From Telluribacter humicola (GTDB lineage: Bacteria > Bacteroidota > Bacteroidia > Cytophagales > Spirosomataceae), in contig NZ_JAFIQT010000001.1 of assembly GCF_017355935.1 (NCBI RefSeq), positions 434,001 to 498,000 of the forward strand: 64,000 nt of DNA, written 5' to 3'. Each line of letters begins with the position of its first letter. Positions within the stretch are counted from its first letter, which is position 1. The translations under genes and the position numbers were made by a program. Below are positions 9,381 through 17,750 of the stretch, piece by piece. The notes beneath the pieces are model-generated. The model did not search any database, was not told the DNA's origin, and saw only the letters and a program-made list of their open reading frames with translations.

Positions 9381-9623
9381 ATGGATAAAGTACTTGAACG
9401 CATTACATTAAATCCTGCTGTTTGTAATGGTAAGCCTACGCTTCGGAACATGCGTTTTACCGTGTCGCAGCTATTGGAGCTATTAGCCGCGGGTATGACG
9501 GAGGCGGAGATCCTGGCGGACTATCCTTATCTGGAAAAAGAGGATATTCAAGCCTGCCTTCTGTACGCTTCTCACATTGCGGATGCCCGTACTATTGTTC
9601 CGGTACAGGATAAAGCGGCGTAA
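9381..9623 (+). CDS. DUF433 antitoxin (VapB45-like)
   Basis: This 80-residue protein of the DUF433 family begins MDKVLERITLNPAVCNGKP and contains the typical G-K-P-T-L-R-N-M-R-F turn and the VSQLLELLAAGMTEAEILADYPYLEKEDIQACL helices. The family acts as antitoxin and DNA-binding autorepressor for DUF5615 PIN-like toxins. A TTG at 9354 would lengthen it by nine residues, but the ATG at 9381 gives the family-standard N-terminus. It is followed 8 bp later by the start of its partner toxin gene, the standard arrangement. The antitoxin itself looks intact. Confidence 0.88.
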   Translation: MDKVLERITLNPAVCNGKPTLRNMRFTVSQLLELLAAGMTEAEILADYPYLEKEDIQACLLYASHIADARTIVPVQDKAA

Positions 9624-9631
9624 ACAGGTAT

Positions 9632-9988
9632 ATGTTACGCTTCATTGTTGATACATAGTTGCCACCTGTTCTAGCTACTTTTCTACGCAGAAAAGGCTTT
9701 GATGCTACTCACACCACAGATTACCCTCAGGCCCAGTATCTCGCTGATCAGGAAATAAGGCAGATAGCAACTGAAGAAGGTAGGGTTATTGTCACCAAAG
9801 ATGATGACTTTCTGGACTATTACTGGGCGAAAGGAGCACCGCCTAAGGTTCTTAAACTTTCAATTGGGAACATCAGGAACAATGACTTAATTGATTTACT
9901 CGAAGCTAATTTACAAACTATCAATAAGCTTTTTCAAGAGGACGCAAATGTTGTTGTCTTTGGCCGTAACAGCTTGATAAGCTACTAA
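9632..9988 (+). pseudogene. DUF5615 PIN-like toxin gene with an in-frame amber codon
   Basis: Reading from ATG 9632 gives MLRFIVDT, then TAG at 9656-9658, then LPPVLATFLRRKGFDA and the remainder of a DUF5615 protein in the same frame to 9988. Without the TAG (a likely former CAG, inference) the protein would be 118 residues. The early Asp in FIVD is a conserved acidic active-site residue of this VapC45-like family, and the later VTKDDDF acidic patch is also present. A restart at TTG 9659 would lose the first strand and its Asp, so the toxin is probably inactive. The intact antitoxin lies 8 bp upstream. A sequencing error cannot be excluded. Confidence 0.8.
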
Positions 9989-10030
9989 GAGTACTATTCA
10001 ATATCCCCATTCCCAAGCTGTTCTTTCGCT

Positions 10031-10053
10031 GCCGCCAGTTTGTAACTGGTGGC
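10031..10053 (+). repeat. REP-like palindrome, copy A
   Basis: GCCGCCAGTT and AACTGGTGGC pair around a TGT loop with one G-T mismatch. It is the inverted relative of the palindrome at 10161-10183. Confidence 0.6.
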
Positions 10054-10160
10054 TTAGGTAATAAATGAAGTCTAAGACTGGCACAATAACTTAATGGCTC
10101 ATGCGCCAGAAGTAGGAAAATCATCGTGGCTATTCAAGTAAAAGACTTATAGGATTATTT

Positions 10161-10183
10161 ACCACCAGTTGCAAACTGGCGGT
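10161..10183 (-). repeat. REP-like palindrome, copy B
   Basis: ACCACCAGTT and AACTGGCGGT pair around a short GCA centre. On the opposite strand it is nearly the same as copy A at 10031-10053, so the two form an inverted pair about 107 bp apart. Such pairs resemble REP/BIME elements, which IS200-like REP-associated transposases mobilise. No transposase is present here. Confidence 0.6.
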
Positions 10184-10211
10184 AACGGAGAACTCATTTG
10201 AGATAAAAGTA

Positions 10212-10229
10212 AGGGAGCCTTCGCTCCCT
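10212..10229 (-). terminator. Terminator after sbcC
   Basis: Reading leftwards, a 7-bp stem AGGGAGC/GCTCCCT with a 4-nt loop lies 7 bp after the sbcC stop codon and is followed by T-rich sequence. Confidence 0.7.
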
Positions 10230-10235
10230 ATTAAA

Positions 10236-13200
10236 TTATCCCCCCACCAGCACGACCTTGCTAGTACCGTCAATACCTTTCTCCACCTGAATCTGTACCG
10301 GAATCCGGTCTTTCATTTCGTGGCGGTGCGAGATGACGCCCACGATTTTCTGGCTGTCGCTTTGGAGCCTTTCGAGCGTGGCGAGGGCGATCTCTAACGA
10401 GTCGGGATCGAGGGTACCGAAGCCTTCGTCAATGAACAGGCTCTCAATACGCACATTACGGGAGGCAAGATCAGATAGCGCTAACGCCAGAGCCAGGCTA
10501 ATCGTAAAGGTTTCACCTCCGGAGAGGGTAGTGACGGCGCGAGGTGTATTGCCCTGGTAGGTGTCCAGTACAAATAGGCTGTCGGCGTCGTTGTGGGGCT
10601 TGTCCAGGATATAGCGGTCTGACAGCAGGCGGAGCCGCAGGTTGGCCAGCCCAATCAGGTTGCTGAGGGTCAGGCTCTGGGCGTAGTTGCTGAAAGCATT
10701 TCCGGTGGCGTCACCAATGTACTTTTTGAGCAATTCCCACTTACGACGCTGGCGGCGCAGTACATCCAGTTCGCTCTGCAGGTGGGCAAAGCGCTTGATG
10801 TTATGTTCGTTGTTACGGAGTTGTTCGGCGTAGGTAGCCGCCTCACCCAAGTACTGATCACGAAGCTTGCGGTACTTTTCTACATTAGTTGCCAGGTCCT
10901 CGGCCGCTACGTCAGATACCTTGCGCAATTTATTTTTAGCCGTCAGATCTTCATGAAGTGTTTTCTCCTGTGTGTCCAGCTGCTTGCTTCTATCGTTCAA
11001 TCCCTCAAACTGCTGCTTCAGGCGCTGGTACTCCTGGGGCGGCAGCATACGTGAACTGGCCTCCTCTATCGTAGCGATACCTACCTCCTGCAGACTGGTC
11101 AGTAGGGTACTCAGTAGTACCTGTACGGCCTGTTCCGTTTCTGCAGTCTGTGTCTGGTTGGTGAGGGCGGCTTCTTCGGTAGTGCGGGTAGCATTATCCC
11201 AGGTCATCCAGCGGTGCCGGAGGCGGTTGGCATCGGCCTGTACATCTTCGCCGGCGTAGCGCTTTCTGAGTACTTCCTGCTGCTTACTGACCTGCTCACG
11301 GTAATGAACGAGCTGCGTGAAGTGCTGCTGCATACGTAAGATGGTTTCGGCGGTTTCGCGCGCCTGCACCCATGCCCGTATCCGGGATTTTTTGATATCA
11401 GCTTGCTCCCGTTGCTCTTTGATCTGTACTTCTATCGCTTCCGGATCAGCCTTGGTTGTTATGTTCAGGTTGGTTAGGTACTCATTGACCTTTGCATCAG
11501 CCTCCTTGTACTGCTCCCGTAAGGCGAGTAGTTCCGGTGTCAGCGTTGCTACCTGATCCTGGGCTGCCTTTAAGGTGGCAGCCAGCTCTCTTTCCCGCTT
11601 TTGCAGCTCCTTTTGCTCCTGTTCGGTCGCTTTGATACTCTCCTGCAGGTGGAGCAGGTTATTGACGTACTCATGCACGAAGGGGTGATGGGTAGAGCCG
11701 CATAGAGGGCACTCTTCTCCTTCTTTCAGCTGCTTACGTTGCTCATCCAAGCGGTCGCGGGTGAGTTCGCGGTCGCGTTGTTCACGGAGCTGCGTGATCT
11801 TTTTGGAGATCTTTTCCAGTTCTTCTCCCAGTTGCGCCAATTTCGGAATAGCCTCCTGTACAGTTTGCTGGGCCTGCGCCAACTTTGTCTTCCGGCTGCT
11901 GCCTTCCTCACCTACCGACCGGCGGCGCACCAGTGCATTGGTAAGCTCAATCATTTCTTTTTCCTGCTCATTCAGCACATGGAGTTCCGTATCCGCATCG
12001 AAGCCGGTAGGAAAGTAGGCCAATACTGCCTGCTGCTTACTTTCTTCGGCGGCCAGTATGGTCTGAGACTCTTCAATGTTGCGGAAGGGGAGCTTCTGGA
12101 TAAAGGGAAAACGTGAACCGGCCACCTCATTCTGCAGGATGGTCATGAGCGGTGAGGCTTGCGCCCGTAGCTCTTTTATCTTAGTAGTGAGAGCCTGAAT
12201 CTGGTTCTCAAAAGTATCAACTTCTTTAAGAAAAGCGTCCTGTACTACCGCTACACCCACCATACCGGCTGCTTCCTCCAGCAGCTTTATACGCTCGGCG
12301 GCTAACTGCTCACGCCGTACTGCCAGTTCCCTAGCCTGTTGCCGGAGCTTATCGAGTGTCTGCTGCTTTTCCCGTAGCAGGCTCAAGTCACCCGCAAAAG
12401 TACTTACGGACTCATGCTGACGCAGGCGCTCTACCGTAGAGGCAAAGGCTTCAATCTGTTGTTGTAAGGCTACTTTCTCCTGGCCCAGCTTTTCCAGCCG
12501 GACCGTCAGGCTCTGACACTCTTCCCACAGCCGCTTCTCCCCATTCCAGTACTCAAACTGACCTTCGGCCACGGCTTTCTCCTGATCGGCCAGCTTACGT
12601 TTCTGTTCCAGCTCCCCGATCTGTTCTTTCGAGAGGAGTTGTACACCGTTCATTTCGGCCTCTTTCAGGCGAAGTTTCTCTCCCCACGTCTTGTCCTTTT
12701 CGAAGGCAGCAGCACCCAGCGAGCGGTAGATGTGGGTACCCGTAATATCTTCTAAAAGCTTTCCGCGGGTATTCCTGTCCGCTTTCAGGAACTCCGCAAA
12801 GCTTCCCTGCGCGAGGATAATGGATTTGATAAACTGCTCGTACTTCAGACCGATGATCTGAGCGTTGATGTCCGGGTAGTCTGTGAGCTTCTTTACGTCC
12901 AGGAGCTTACCCTCCGGTAGTTCCGCGATTTCCATCTGGTAGTTGTTCCAGTTACCGTTGCGGTTCTTAGCAATGGACCAGCGGGAGCGGTACTGCTTGC
13001 CCCGGGCCTCGTACTCTACTTCGGCGTAGGCTTCGCTTTTAGGCTCCTCGGCGGCTTTCATATTCACTACCGAACCCTGCTTATCTATTTCTGTCTTGGA
13101 GATAGTCCGGCCCAGGCGAGGTACTTCATTGTACAACGCCAGCGTGATCACATCCAGCAGGGTAGACTTACCCGCACCCGTCGGACCGGATATGATGAAC

Positions 13201-13298
13201 AGACCAGTTGATGACAAGGGTGAACCCGAGAAATCAATGGCCGGATGCTCGCCGTAAAAGGAATTTATATTCTTAAATCGTATGCGGAGGATTTTCAT
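10236..13298 (-). CDS. sbcC: Exonuclease SbcCD subunit C (Rad50-like ATPase)
   Basis: The 1020-residue SMC-like ATPase partners with SbcD to cut DNA hairpins and process double-strand-break ends. Walker A (SGPTGAGKST) lies near residue 38. Long Glu/Gln/Arg-rich coiled coils flank a central zinc hook CPLCG near residue 529, which joins two molecules. The C-terminal lobe has the ABC signature LSGGET and Walker B with ESLFIDEGFGTLD. Length matches bacterial SbcC. The gene starts 20 bp after the sbcD stop, so the two form an operon in the order sbcD-sbcC. Confidence 0.95.
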   Translation of the reverse strand: MKILRIRFKNINSFYGEHPAIDFSGSPLSSTGLFIISGPTGAGKSTLLDVITLALYNEVPRLGRTISKTEIDKQGSVVNMKAAEEPKSEAYAEVEYEARGKQYRSRWSIAKNRNGNWNNYQMEIAELPEGKLLDVKKLTDYPDINAQIIGLKYEQFIKSIILAQGSFAEFLKADRNTRGKLLEDITGTHIYRSLGAAAFEKDKTWGEKLRLKEAEMNGVQLLSKEQIGELEQKRKLADQEKAVAEGQFEYWNGEKRLWEECQSLTVRLEKLGQEKVALQQQIEAFASTVERLRQHESVSTFAGDLSLLREKQQTLDKLRQQARELAVRREQLAAERIKLLEEAAGMVGVAVVQDAFLKEVDTFENQIQALTTKIKELRAQASPLMTILQNEVAGSRFPFIQKLPFRNIEESQTILAAEESKQQAVLAYFPTGFDADTELHVLNEQEKEMIELTNALVRRRSVGEEGSSRKTKLAQAQQTVQEAIPKLAQLGEELEKISKKITQLREQRDRELTRDRLDEQRKQLKEGEECPLCGSTHHPFVHEYVNNLLHLQESIKATEQEQKELQKRERELAATLKAAQDQVATLTPELLALREQYKEADAKVNEYLTNLNITTKADPEAIEVQIKEQREQADIKKSRIRAWVQARETAETILRMQQHFTQLVHYREQVSKQQEVLRKRYAGEDVQADANRLRHRWMTWDNATRTTEEAALTNQTQTAETEQAVQVLLSTLLTSLQEVGIATIEEASSRMLPPQEYQRLKQQFEGLNDRSKQLDTQEKTLHEDLTAKNKLRKVSDVAAEDLATNVEKYRKLRDQYLGEAATYAEQLRNNEHNIKRFAHLQSELDVLRRQRRKWELLKKYIGDATGNAFSNYAQSLTLSNLIGLANLRLRLLSDRYILDKPHNDADSLFVLDTYQGNTPRAVTTLSGGETFTISLALALALSDLASRNVRIESLFIDEGFGTLDPDSLEIALATLERLQSDSQKIVGVISHRHEMKDRIPVQIQVEKGIDGTSKVVLVGG

Positions 13299-13318
13299 AC
13301 TCGGTGGATTATGCCTGT

Positions 13319-14521
13319 TTACAGTTCGCCCCGTACGTCTTCCAGCAGCTCGTCAAATGCTTCGAGCAGGAGTGAGCGCGTATCGTCGTCAAGTTCTTCG
13401 CTTTCGAGGCGGCGGGTGAATACATCCCGTGGAGTCAGGTCTTCGATATCAGTACCTACGGTAAATAGCTCGTCAGCCTCTTTGATGCGGTTCTCGAACG
13501 TCAGACGTGGCTTAATGATCCGGAAAGGAGCTTTCTCAAACTCCCGCACCAGCATATCAAACCGGACGCTCTTCTGAGGGTCAAAAGCAGGCTCAACGAC
13601 ATTCAGCTCCAGCAGAGACTCGAGGTTGGTAGAAGGGGTATAAGCTTCCAGGGCCGACCATACCTCGTCCACGGTACCCGTAAAGGTGCGTAGTTCCCGG
13701 TGTCTGGGCGTAGGTAGGGCCTCCACACCAGTAAGCTTACCATCCGTAAGGGTAAGTTCGAGTACGTATTTGATATCACTGCGCTCACTGAAGCTAAGCG
13801 GGAGTGGCGATCCGGAATAGCGTACAGTATCAGTAAGCTTCTGGGGCTTGTGGATGTGGCCAAGAGCCATGTAGCTGAATCCTTCCGGAAAATGATCACA
13901 GCCAAAAGCGGCTAGTCCGCCAATAGCGTGTATTTCGCGTTCGCTGTCGGACATGGTAGCCCCACTTACGTACAGGTGACCCATACCCAGGAGCGTAAGG
14001 TCGCGGCACCCGGCTTGGTGCAGGTCTATGAACTGCTGGTAGTGGCCCCGGATGCCTTGCCGGATGGCCTCGGCCCGGTCATCGTAGCTCTGGCCCGATA
14101 CTGAGCGGCGCAGGTCTATATCACGCAGGTAAGGTACCGCGGCGATGGCTACGTTCATATCCGGGAAGAGCAACAGTGCATCGGAACAGTCGTCGGTGGC
14201 GCAGCCCACGACACTAATGTCCATCTGGCGAAGGATTTCGCGCGGTGCATTAAGTACCCCAGGCGAATCATGGTTTCCGCCCGTGATGACTACCCTACAC
14301 TTACAGCCGATCAGCCGCTGCAAAAAGCTATAATAGAGACTAAGAGCGGCATTGGACGGGAAGGCCGTGTCAAACACATCTCCTGATACCAGTAGCATCT
14401 CAATGCCCCGCTCCTCGATGAGGTCGCCCAGCCAGTTCAGAAACAGCCGGTGATCTTCATCCAGCGCGTATTTATGTAGCTGCTTGCCAATGTGCCAGTC
14501 AGCCGTATGTAGTATTTTCAT
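13319..14521 (-). CDS. sbcD: Exonuclease SbcCD subunit D (Mre11-like nuclease)
   Basis: This 400-residue metallophosphoesterase is the nuclease subunit of SbcCD. All phosphoesterase motifs are visible: ADWHIGK near residue 7 (D-x-H), SGDVFD near residue 46, GGNHDSP near residue 80 (GNHD), and the late GHIHKPQ (GHxH). The C-terminal third is the capping and SbcC-binding region and ends in an acidic segment. ATG at 14521 starts directly with MKILHTADWH, the canonical N-terminus. It is first in the sbcDC operon; the 147 bp upstream hold no other gene. Confidence 0.95.
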   Translation of the reverse strand: MKILHTADWHIGKQLHKYALDEDHRLFLNWLGDLIEERGIEMLLVSGDVFDTAFPSNAALSLYYSFLQRLIGCKCRVVITGGNHDSPGVLNAPREILRQMDISVVGCATDDCSDALLLFPDMNVAIAAVPYLRDIDLRRSVSGQSYDDRAEAIRQGIRGHYQQFIDLHQAGCRDLTLLGMGHLYVSGATMSDSEREIHAIGGLAAFGCDHFPEGFSYMALGHIHKPQKLTDTVRYSGSPLPLSFSERSDIKYVLELTLTDGKLTGVEALPTPRHRELRTFTGTVDEVWSALEAYTPSTNLESLLELNVVEPAFDPQKSVRFDMLVREFEKAPFRIIKPRLTFENRIKEADELFTVGTDIEDLTPRDVFTRRLESEELDDDTRSLLLEAFDELLEDVRGEL

Positions 14522-14668
14522 TTTTTCTCTCTCACTTAAATTACTCCCCTCCAGGAGCGGCCGCCCCTACCAGAAGAAAGTACCGCTACACCCTTTTCTC
14601 ACTAATCTTCGGAAGGTCTCACACCTTATATCAATTAGCGAACTACTTTTCGTTTTTCACTAAGGAAG

Positions 14669-15214
14669 CTACTCTCTCGTCCCTGCGCCATGTTTCACAA
14701 TCCACGAGAGCCATTTGCCCTGGGCCTTCATAACCTGTTCAATAAGGTCACGAACGGCGCCACAGCCACCATTGCGGGGAGATACATAATCCGATATGGC
14801 AATGATTTCGTCCACGGCATCGGCCGGGCAGGCGCTAAGTACCCCCTGCTCCATCACTTCCATATCCGGTATATCATCGCCCATGTATACAATTTCGTCT
14901 TCGGACAGATTATTATCCTGAAGGTACTTCTGATAAATAGCCAGCTTGCCATCCGGTGAAGCCCCGATAAAAATGTCTTTCACCCCCAGGTACTCCAGCC
15001 GGCGGCGTACGCCTACCTGGTTTTGAGCGGAGATGATGGCCACCCGGTAGCCTAGCTTAACGGCCCGGTTGACGCCGTAGCCATCCCGGACGTTGAAGGT
15101 ACGTGGTTGTTCGCCACTTTCCAGAGCCAGGATACTACCGTCCGTAAATACGCCGTCAATATCAAAAATAAATGTAGTTATACGCTGAAAACGGTCTGTC
15201 AGTGGGGGATTCAT
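14669..15214 (-). CDS. kdsC: KdsC-type HAD phosphatase (3-deoxy-D-manno-octulosonate 8-phosphate phosphatase)
   Basis: The 181-residue HAD-superfamily enzyme of the small, capless KdsC group removes phosphate from KDO-8-P in lipopolysaccharide core synthesis. The nucleophile motif FDIDGVFTDG has Asp18 and Asp20. SAQNQVGVRRRLEYLGV is the second motif region, and the late YMGDDIPDMEVM supplies the metal-binding Asp residues. Length fits KdsC. In many Bacteroidota this gene sits next to the DUF2520 oxidoreductase gene; here an epimerase gene on the opposite strand lies between them. Confidence 0.88.
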   Translation of the reverse strand: MNPPLTDRFQRITTFIFDIDGVFTDGSILALESGEQPRTFNVRDGYGVNRAVKLGYRVAIISAQNQVGVRRRLEYLGVKDIFIGASPDGKLAIYQKYLQDNNLSEDEIVYMGDDIPDMEVMEQGVLSACPADAVDEIIAISDYVSPRNGGCGAVRDLIEQVMKAQGKWLSWIVKHGAGTRE

Positions 15215-15352
15215 AAATAATGGCAGGAATTAGTATTTCAATAAATAGTAGTATATCGGCCAGAAGCCGGAGCTTTATTTTTTTCGGTTCCACACGAAAT
15301 TAACGTTATTTTTGGTTTTTACCGTACTCCGAATGATTATCTGCTGCTTTGT

Positions 15353-16558
15353 ATGGATATAAAGAAACTAGCCGACCAGTATCATGCCGAGATCCTGCAA
15401 AACATACTGCCCTTCTGGGAGAAGTATGCCTTTGACAGCCTGTACGGAGGTGTATACGAAGCGGTAGCCGAAAACGGAGAGGTACTATCAACGGATAAAC
15501 CTATCAAGGCCCAGGCTGAGGCGATATGGGCGTTTTCGTGGGCTTATAAAACCATCGAGCCACGTACCAAATGGCTGGAACTGGCCGGAGCAACCGCTGA
15601 ATTTCTGCTAGAAAAAGGGAGAGATAAGAAGGGAAACTGGTACCAGATGCTCGATCGGCGGGGCAGCCCCATCTCAACGGGGAGCGATTACACGGTTCCG
15701 CTCTATGTAGTGATGGCTATGGGTCAACTATTCAAAGCTACGGGCGAGGCCCACTTTGTGGAGGTAGCACAGAAGACCCTTATTCAGACGCTCAAACGGA
15801 GGGATGCCTCTCTCAAAAAACTGGTTAATGACCCTGATAAGCAGCGATACTTTAAGCCGATAGCTGAGCCGGCACTCATTGGGCACGTACTTCTGGAAGT
15901 CGAAAGTTACATGGATCGGAAGTGGTACAAGAATGCCCTCAATAATCTGATCAGAGAGCTTACGGATGATTTTTACGATAAGCGTACGGACGTACTACTG
16001 GATCAGGTGACTCCCGAAGGACATTTTTGGGATTGTCCCGAAGGCAGACTCATCGTACCGGGACACGTATTTGAAGTAGCCGGTATACTGATGGAGCTGG
16101 CCGATCGGGCGCGGAACCGCAAGCTACTCAATCAGATGCTGGATCTGGTGGAGCTGACCATACAGGCTGCCTGGGATGAGGTATACGGTGGAATATATAA
16201 TAAAATGGACCTGAAAAGCCAGCCTTCGCTCTATTCCGACTGGCATAACAAGCGAGCCTGGGTGCACCAGGAGGCCCTGCAGACTTTACTAAAAGCCCAC
16301 CTGCTGTCAGCCCGGAAAGGCTACCTGCAGAACTTCGAAAAAGTACACAAGTACGTCTGGGAACGCTTCCCTGATGCGACCAATGGGGAGTGGTACGATG
16401 AACTGGACCGGGAAGGGCAACCCATACTCCGGCACAAGATTACCCCGCAAAAAGGATGCTTCTACACCATCAGAAACCTGGCCGGAACCAGTCAGTTGCT
16501 GCGGTTAGCCGCTGATGCCAAACCGGCCCGTCCCCGTGTTCATTCAGATTCAAAATGA
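15353..16558 (+). CDS. AGE-family sugar 2-epimerase (N-acylglucosamine or cellobiose 2-epimerase type)
   Basis: The 401-residue protein has the (alpha/alpha)6-barrel pattern of the N-acylglucosamine 2-epimerase superfamily. Visible features include the FWEKYAFDSLYGGVYE opening, KAQAEAIWAFSWAY, the GHVFEVAGILMELA helix (His and Glu of the active site), WHNKRAWVHQEALQ, and the late HKITPQKGCFYTIRNL. Members invert C2 of GlcNAc, glucose ends of cellobiose, or mannose; sequence alone does not choose between them. The start is ATG 15353. Its 3' end overlaps the convergent DUF2520 gene by 19 bp. It interrupts the usual kdsC-DUF2520 neighbourhood. Confidence 0.85.
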   Translation: MDIKKLADQYHAEILQNILPFWEKYAFDSLYGGVYEAVAENGEVLSTDKPIKAQAEAIWAFSWAYKTIEPRTKWLELAGATAEFLLEKGRDKKGNWYQMLDRRGSPISTGSDYTVPLYVVMAMGQLFKATGEAHFVEVAQKTLIQTLKRRDASLKKLVNDPDKQRYFKPIAEPALIGHVLLEVESYMDRKWYKNALNNLIRELTDDFYDKRTDVLLDQVTPEGHFWDCPEGRLIVPGHVFEVAGILMELADRARNRKLLNQMLDLVELTIQAAWDEVYGGIYNKMDLKSQPSLYSDWHNKRAWVHQEALQTLLKAHLLSARKGYLQNFEKVHKYVWERFPDATNGEWYDELDREGQPILRHKITPQKGCFYTIRNLAGTSQLLRLAADAKPARPRVHSDSK

Positions 16559-17346
16559 CGCTGGCGTATGCTTTCGGTCAACTGGCGGTATAGGCTAGCC
16601 CAGGCCGGATTGAGCTCCTGCAGGTATTCGAGGTGCTGGCCGGTAATGGCCCAGTCACCGCGTCGGGCGGGACCCGTCTGCACCAGAGCCGGATCTACGG
16701 TATGGAGCGCCTTGTTGATGGTTTCGCTGATCAGTGGCTTCATGATCTCAAAGTCCAGCTGCTCGCGGCCCAGCAGGTCATGCGCAATACTCATCAGGTG
16801 ATTGGTGAAATTACAGGCAAAGACCGCCGCTATGTGCAGGATACGACGTTCGTAGGAGTCGATACGATAGACCTGCGGACTGACACTATTGGCTAGTGCC
16901 ATTAACTGGCCTTCCACATCGGGCTCAGTGGCCTCTACGCAGAAGGTTACCTGGCTGTAATCAAGTTCTACTTCTTTGGTGAAGGTTTGTAAAGGATAGA
17001 GTACCCCCGTACGCACTGGTACATCGCTGTATATGCCTACCAGCCGCTGCAGCTCAGCCAGTGACTGAGTACCTGAAGTATGCACGACCATCGCATTCTC
17101 AGGAAATACGATCCGTTCAATGATTTCCGCGAGGGCGTCATCCGAGGTAGCGATGACGAGCAGGTCCGCGTCACTTTCAGCAAAGTTCAGATCAGGCTGT
17201 ATGTCGGCATCGTATAAAACAGAGGTAAGCTTACGGGCATTTTGCGGATCTCGGCTATACACTTCGATAATAACGTGTCCGGCATTTTCAAAGGCCTGCG
17301 CCAGATGCCAGGCTACATTACCGGCTCCCACAAAGGAAATATTCAT
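16540..17346 (-). CDS. Rossmann-fold NAD(P)-binding DUF2520 protein
   Basis: The 268-residue protein starts with a dinucleotide-binding fold (ISFVGAGNVAWHLAQAFENAGH, G-x-G-x-x-x motif) followed by an all-helical DUF2520 domain (from about residue 130) containing ILHIAAVFACNFTNHLM. It resembles F420-dependent NADP oxidoreductases and ketopantoate/pyrroline-carboxylate reductase relatives, but the substrate is unknown. The gene overlaps the end of the convergent epimerase gene by 19 bp. Transcription would run towards kdsC, although the opposite-strand epimerase gene intervenes. Confidence 0.85.
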   Translation of the reverse strand: MNISFVGAGNVAWHLAQAFENAGHVIIEVYSRDPQNARKLTSVLYDADIQPDLNFAESDADLLVIATSDDALAEIIERIVFPENAMVVHTSGTQSLAELQRLVGIYSDVPVRTGVLYPLQTFTKEVELDYSQVTFCVEATEPDVEGQLMALANSVSPQVYRIDSYERRILHIAAVFACNFTNHLMSIAHDLLGREQLDFEIMKPLISETINKALHTVDPALVQTGPARRGDWAITGQHLEYLQELNPAWASLYRQLTESIRQRHFESE

Positions 17347-17750
17347 GAAAGTAAAGTTTTGTCCAAATACTACCAGAGCTGATTGTTGCTGGGCAAGTTA
17401 GGACAACTGAACGGATGTAGCTTATTTCACGTATATATTTTTAATGGAACTGTGCCATCTGGTGAAGCAGTAAGTAGTATAACTGCAGTCTTTTACACTG
17501 CTGTTTAAGAGGAAAAATAGTTACCTCTATATAATATATGTACAAAATTTAATTAGATACGTATAATATTGACTAAAATAAGTTACCGTAGTGGAAAATA
17601 GTTGCATAGTTTTCGGCATTTGTATACTTATCAACAGATAGGATGAGTTTTGCACATAAAAGTACTATACATCTGATACATAAATGGCAGAAATGGTTAA
17701 TAGTTGCGTAGTTTTTAAAATCAATACCGTTTAATCAACTTATAGATACT
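17347..17750. other. AT-rich intergenic region with a short direct repeat
   Basis: These 404 bp between divergent genes hold no supported ORF. Two near-copies of ATAGTTGCRTAGTTTT lie about 105 bp apart (around 17598 and 17700). They sit upstream of the glycosyltransferase operon and could be regulatory; nothing else is recognised. Confidence 0.5.

Noticed and set aside
9659-9988. Treating the 109-residue frame starting at TTG 9659 as the complete toxin
   Set aside because: The in-frame sequence upstream of the TAG clearly encodes the missing family N-terminus, so this is the remainder of a broken gene.
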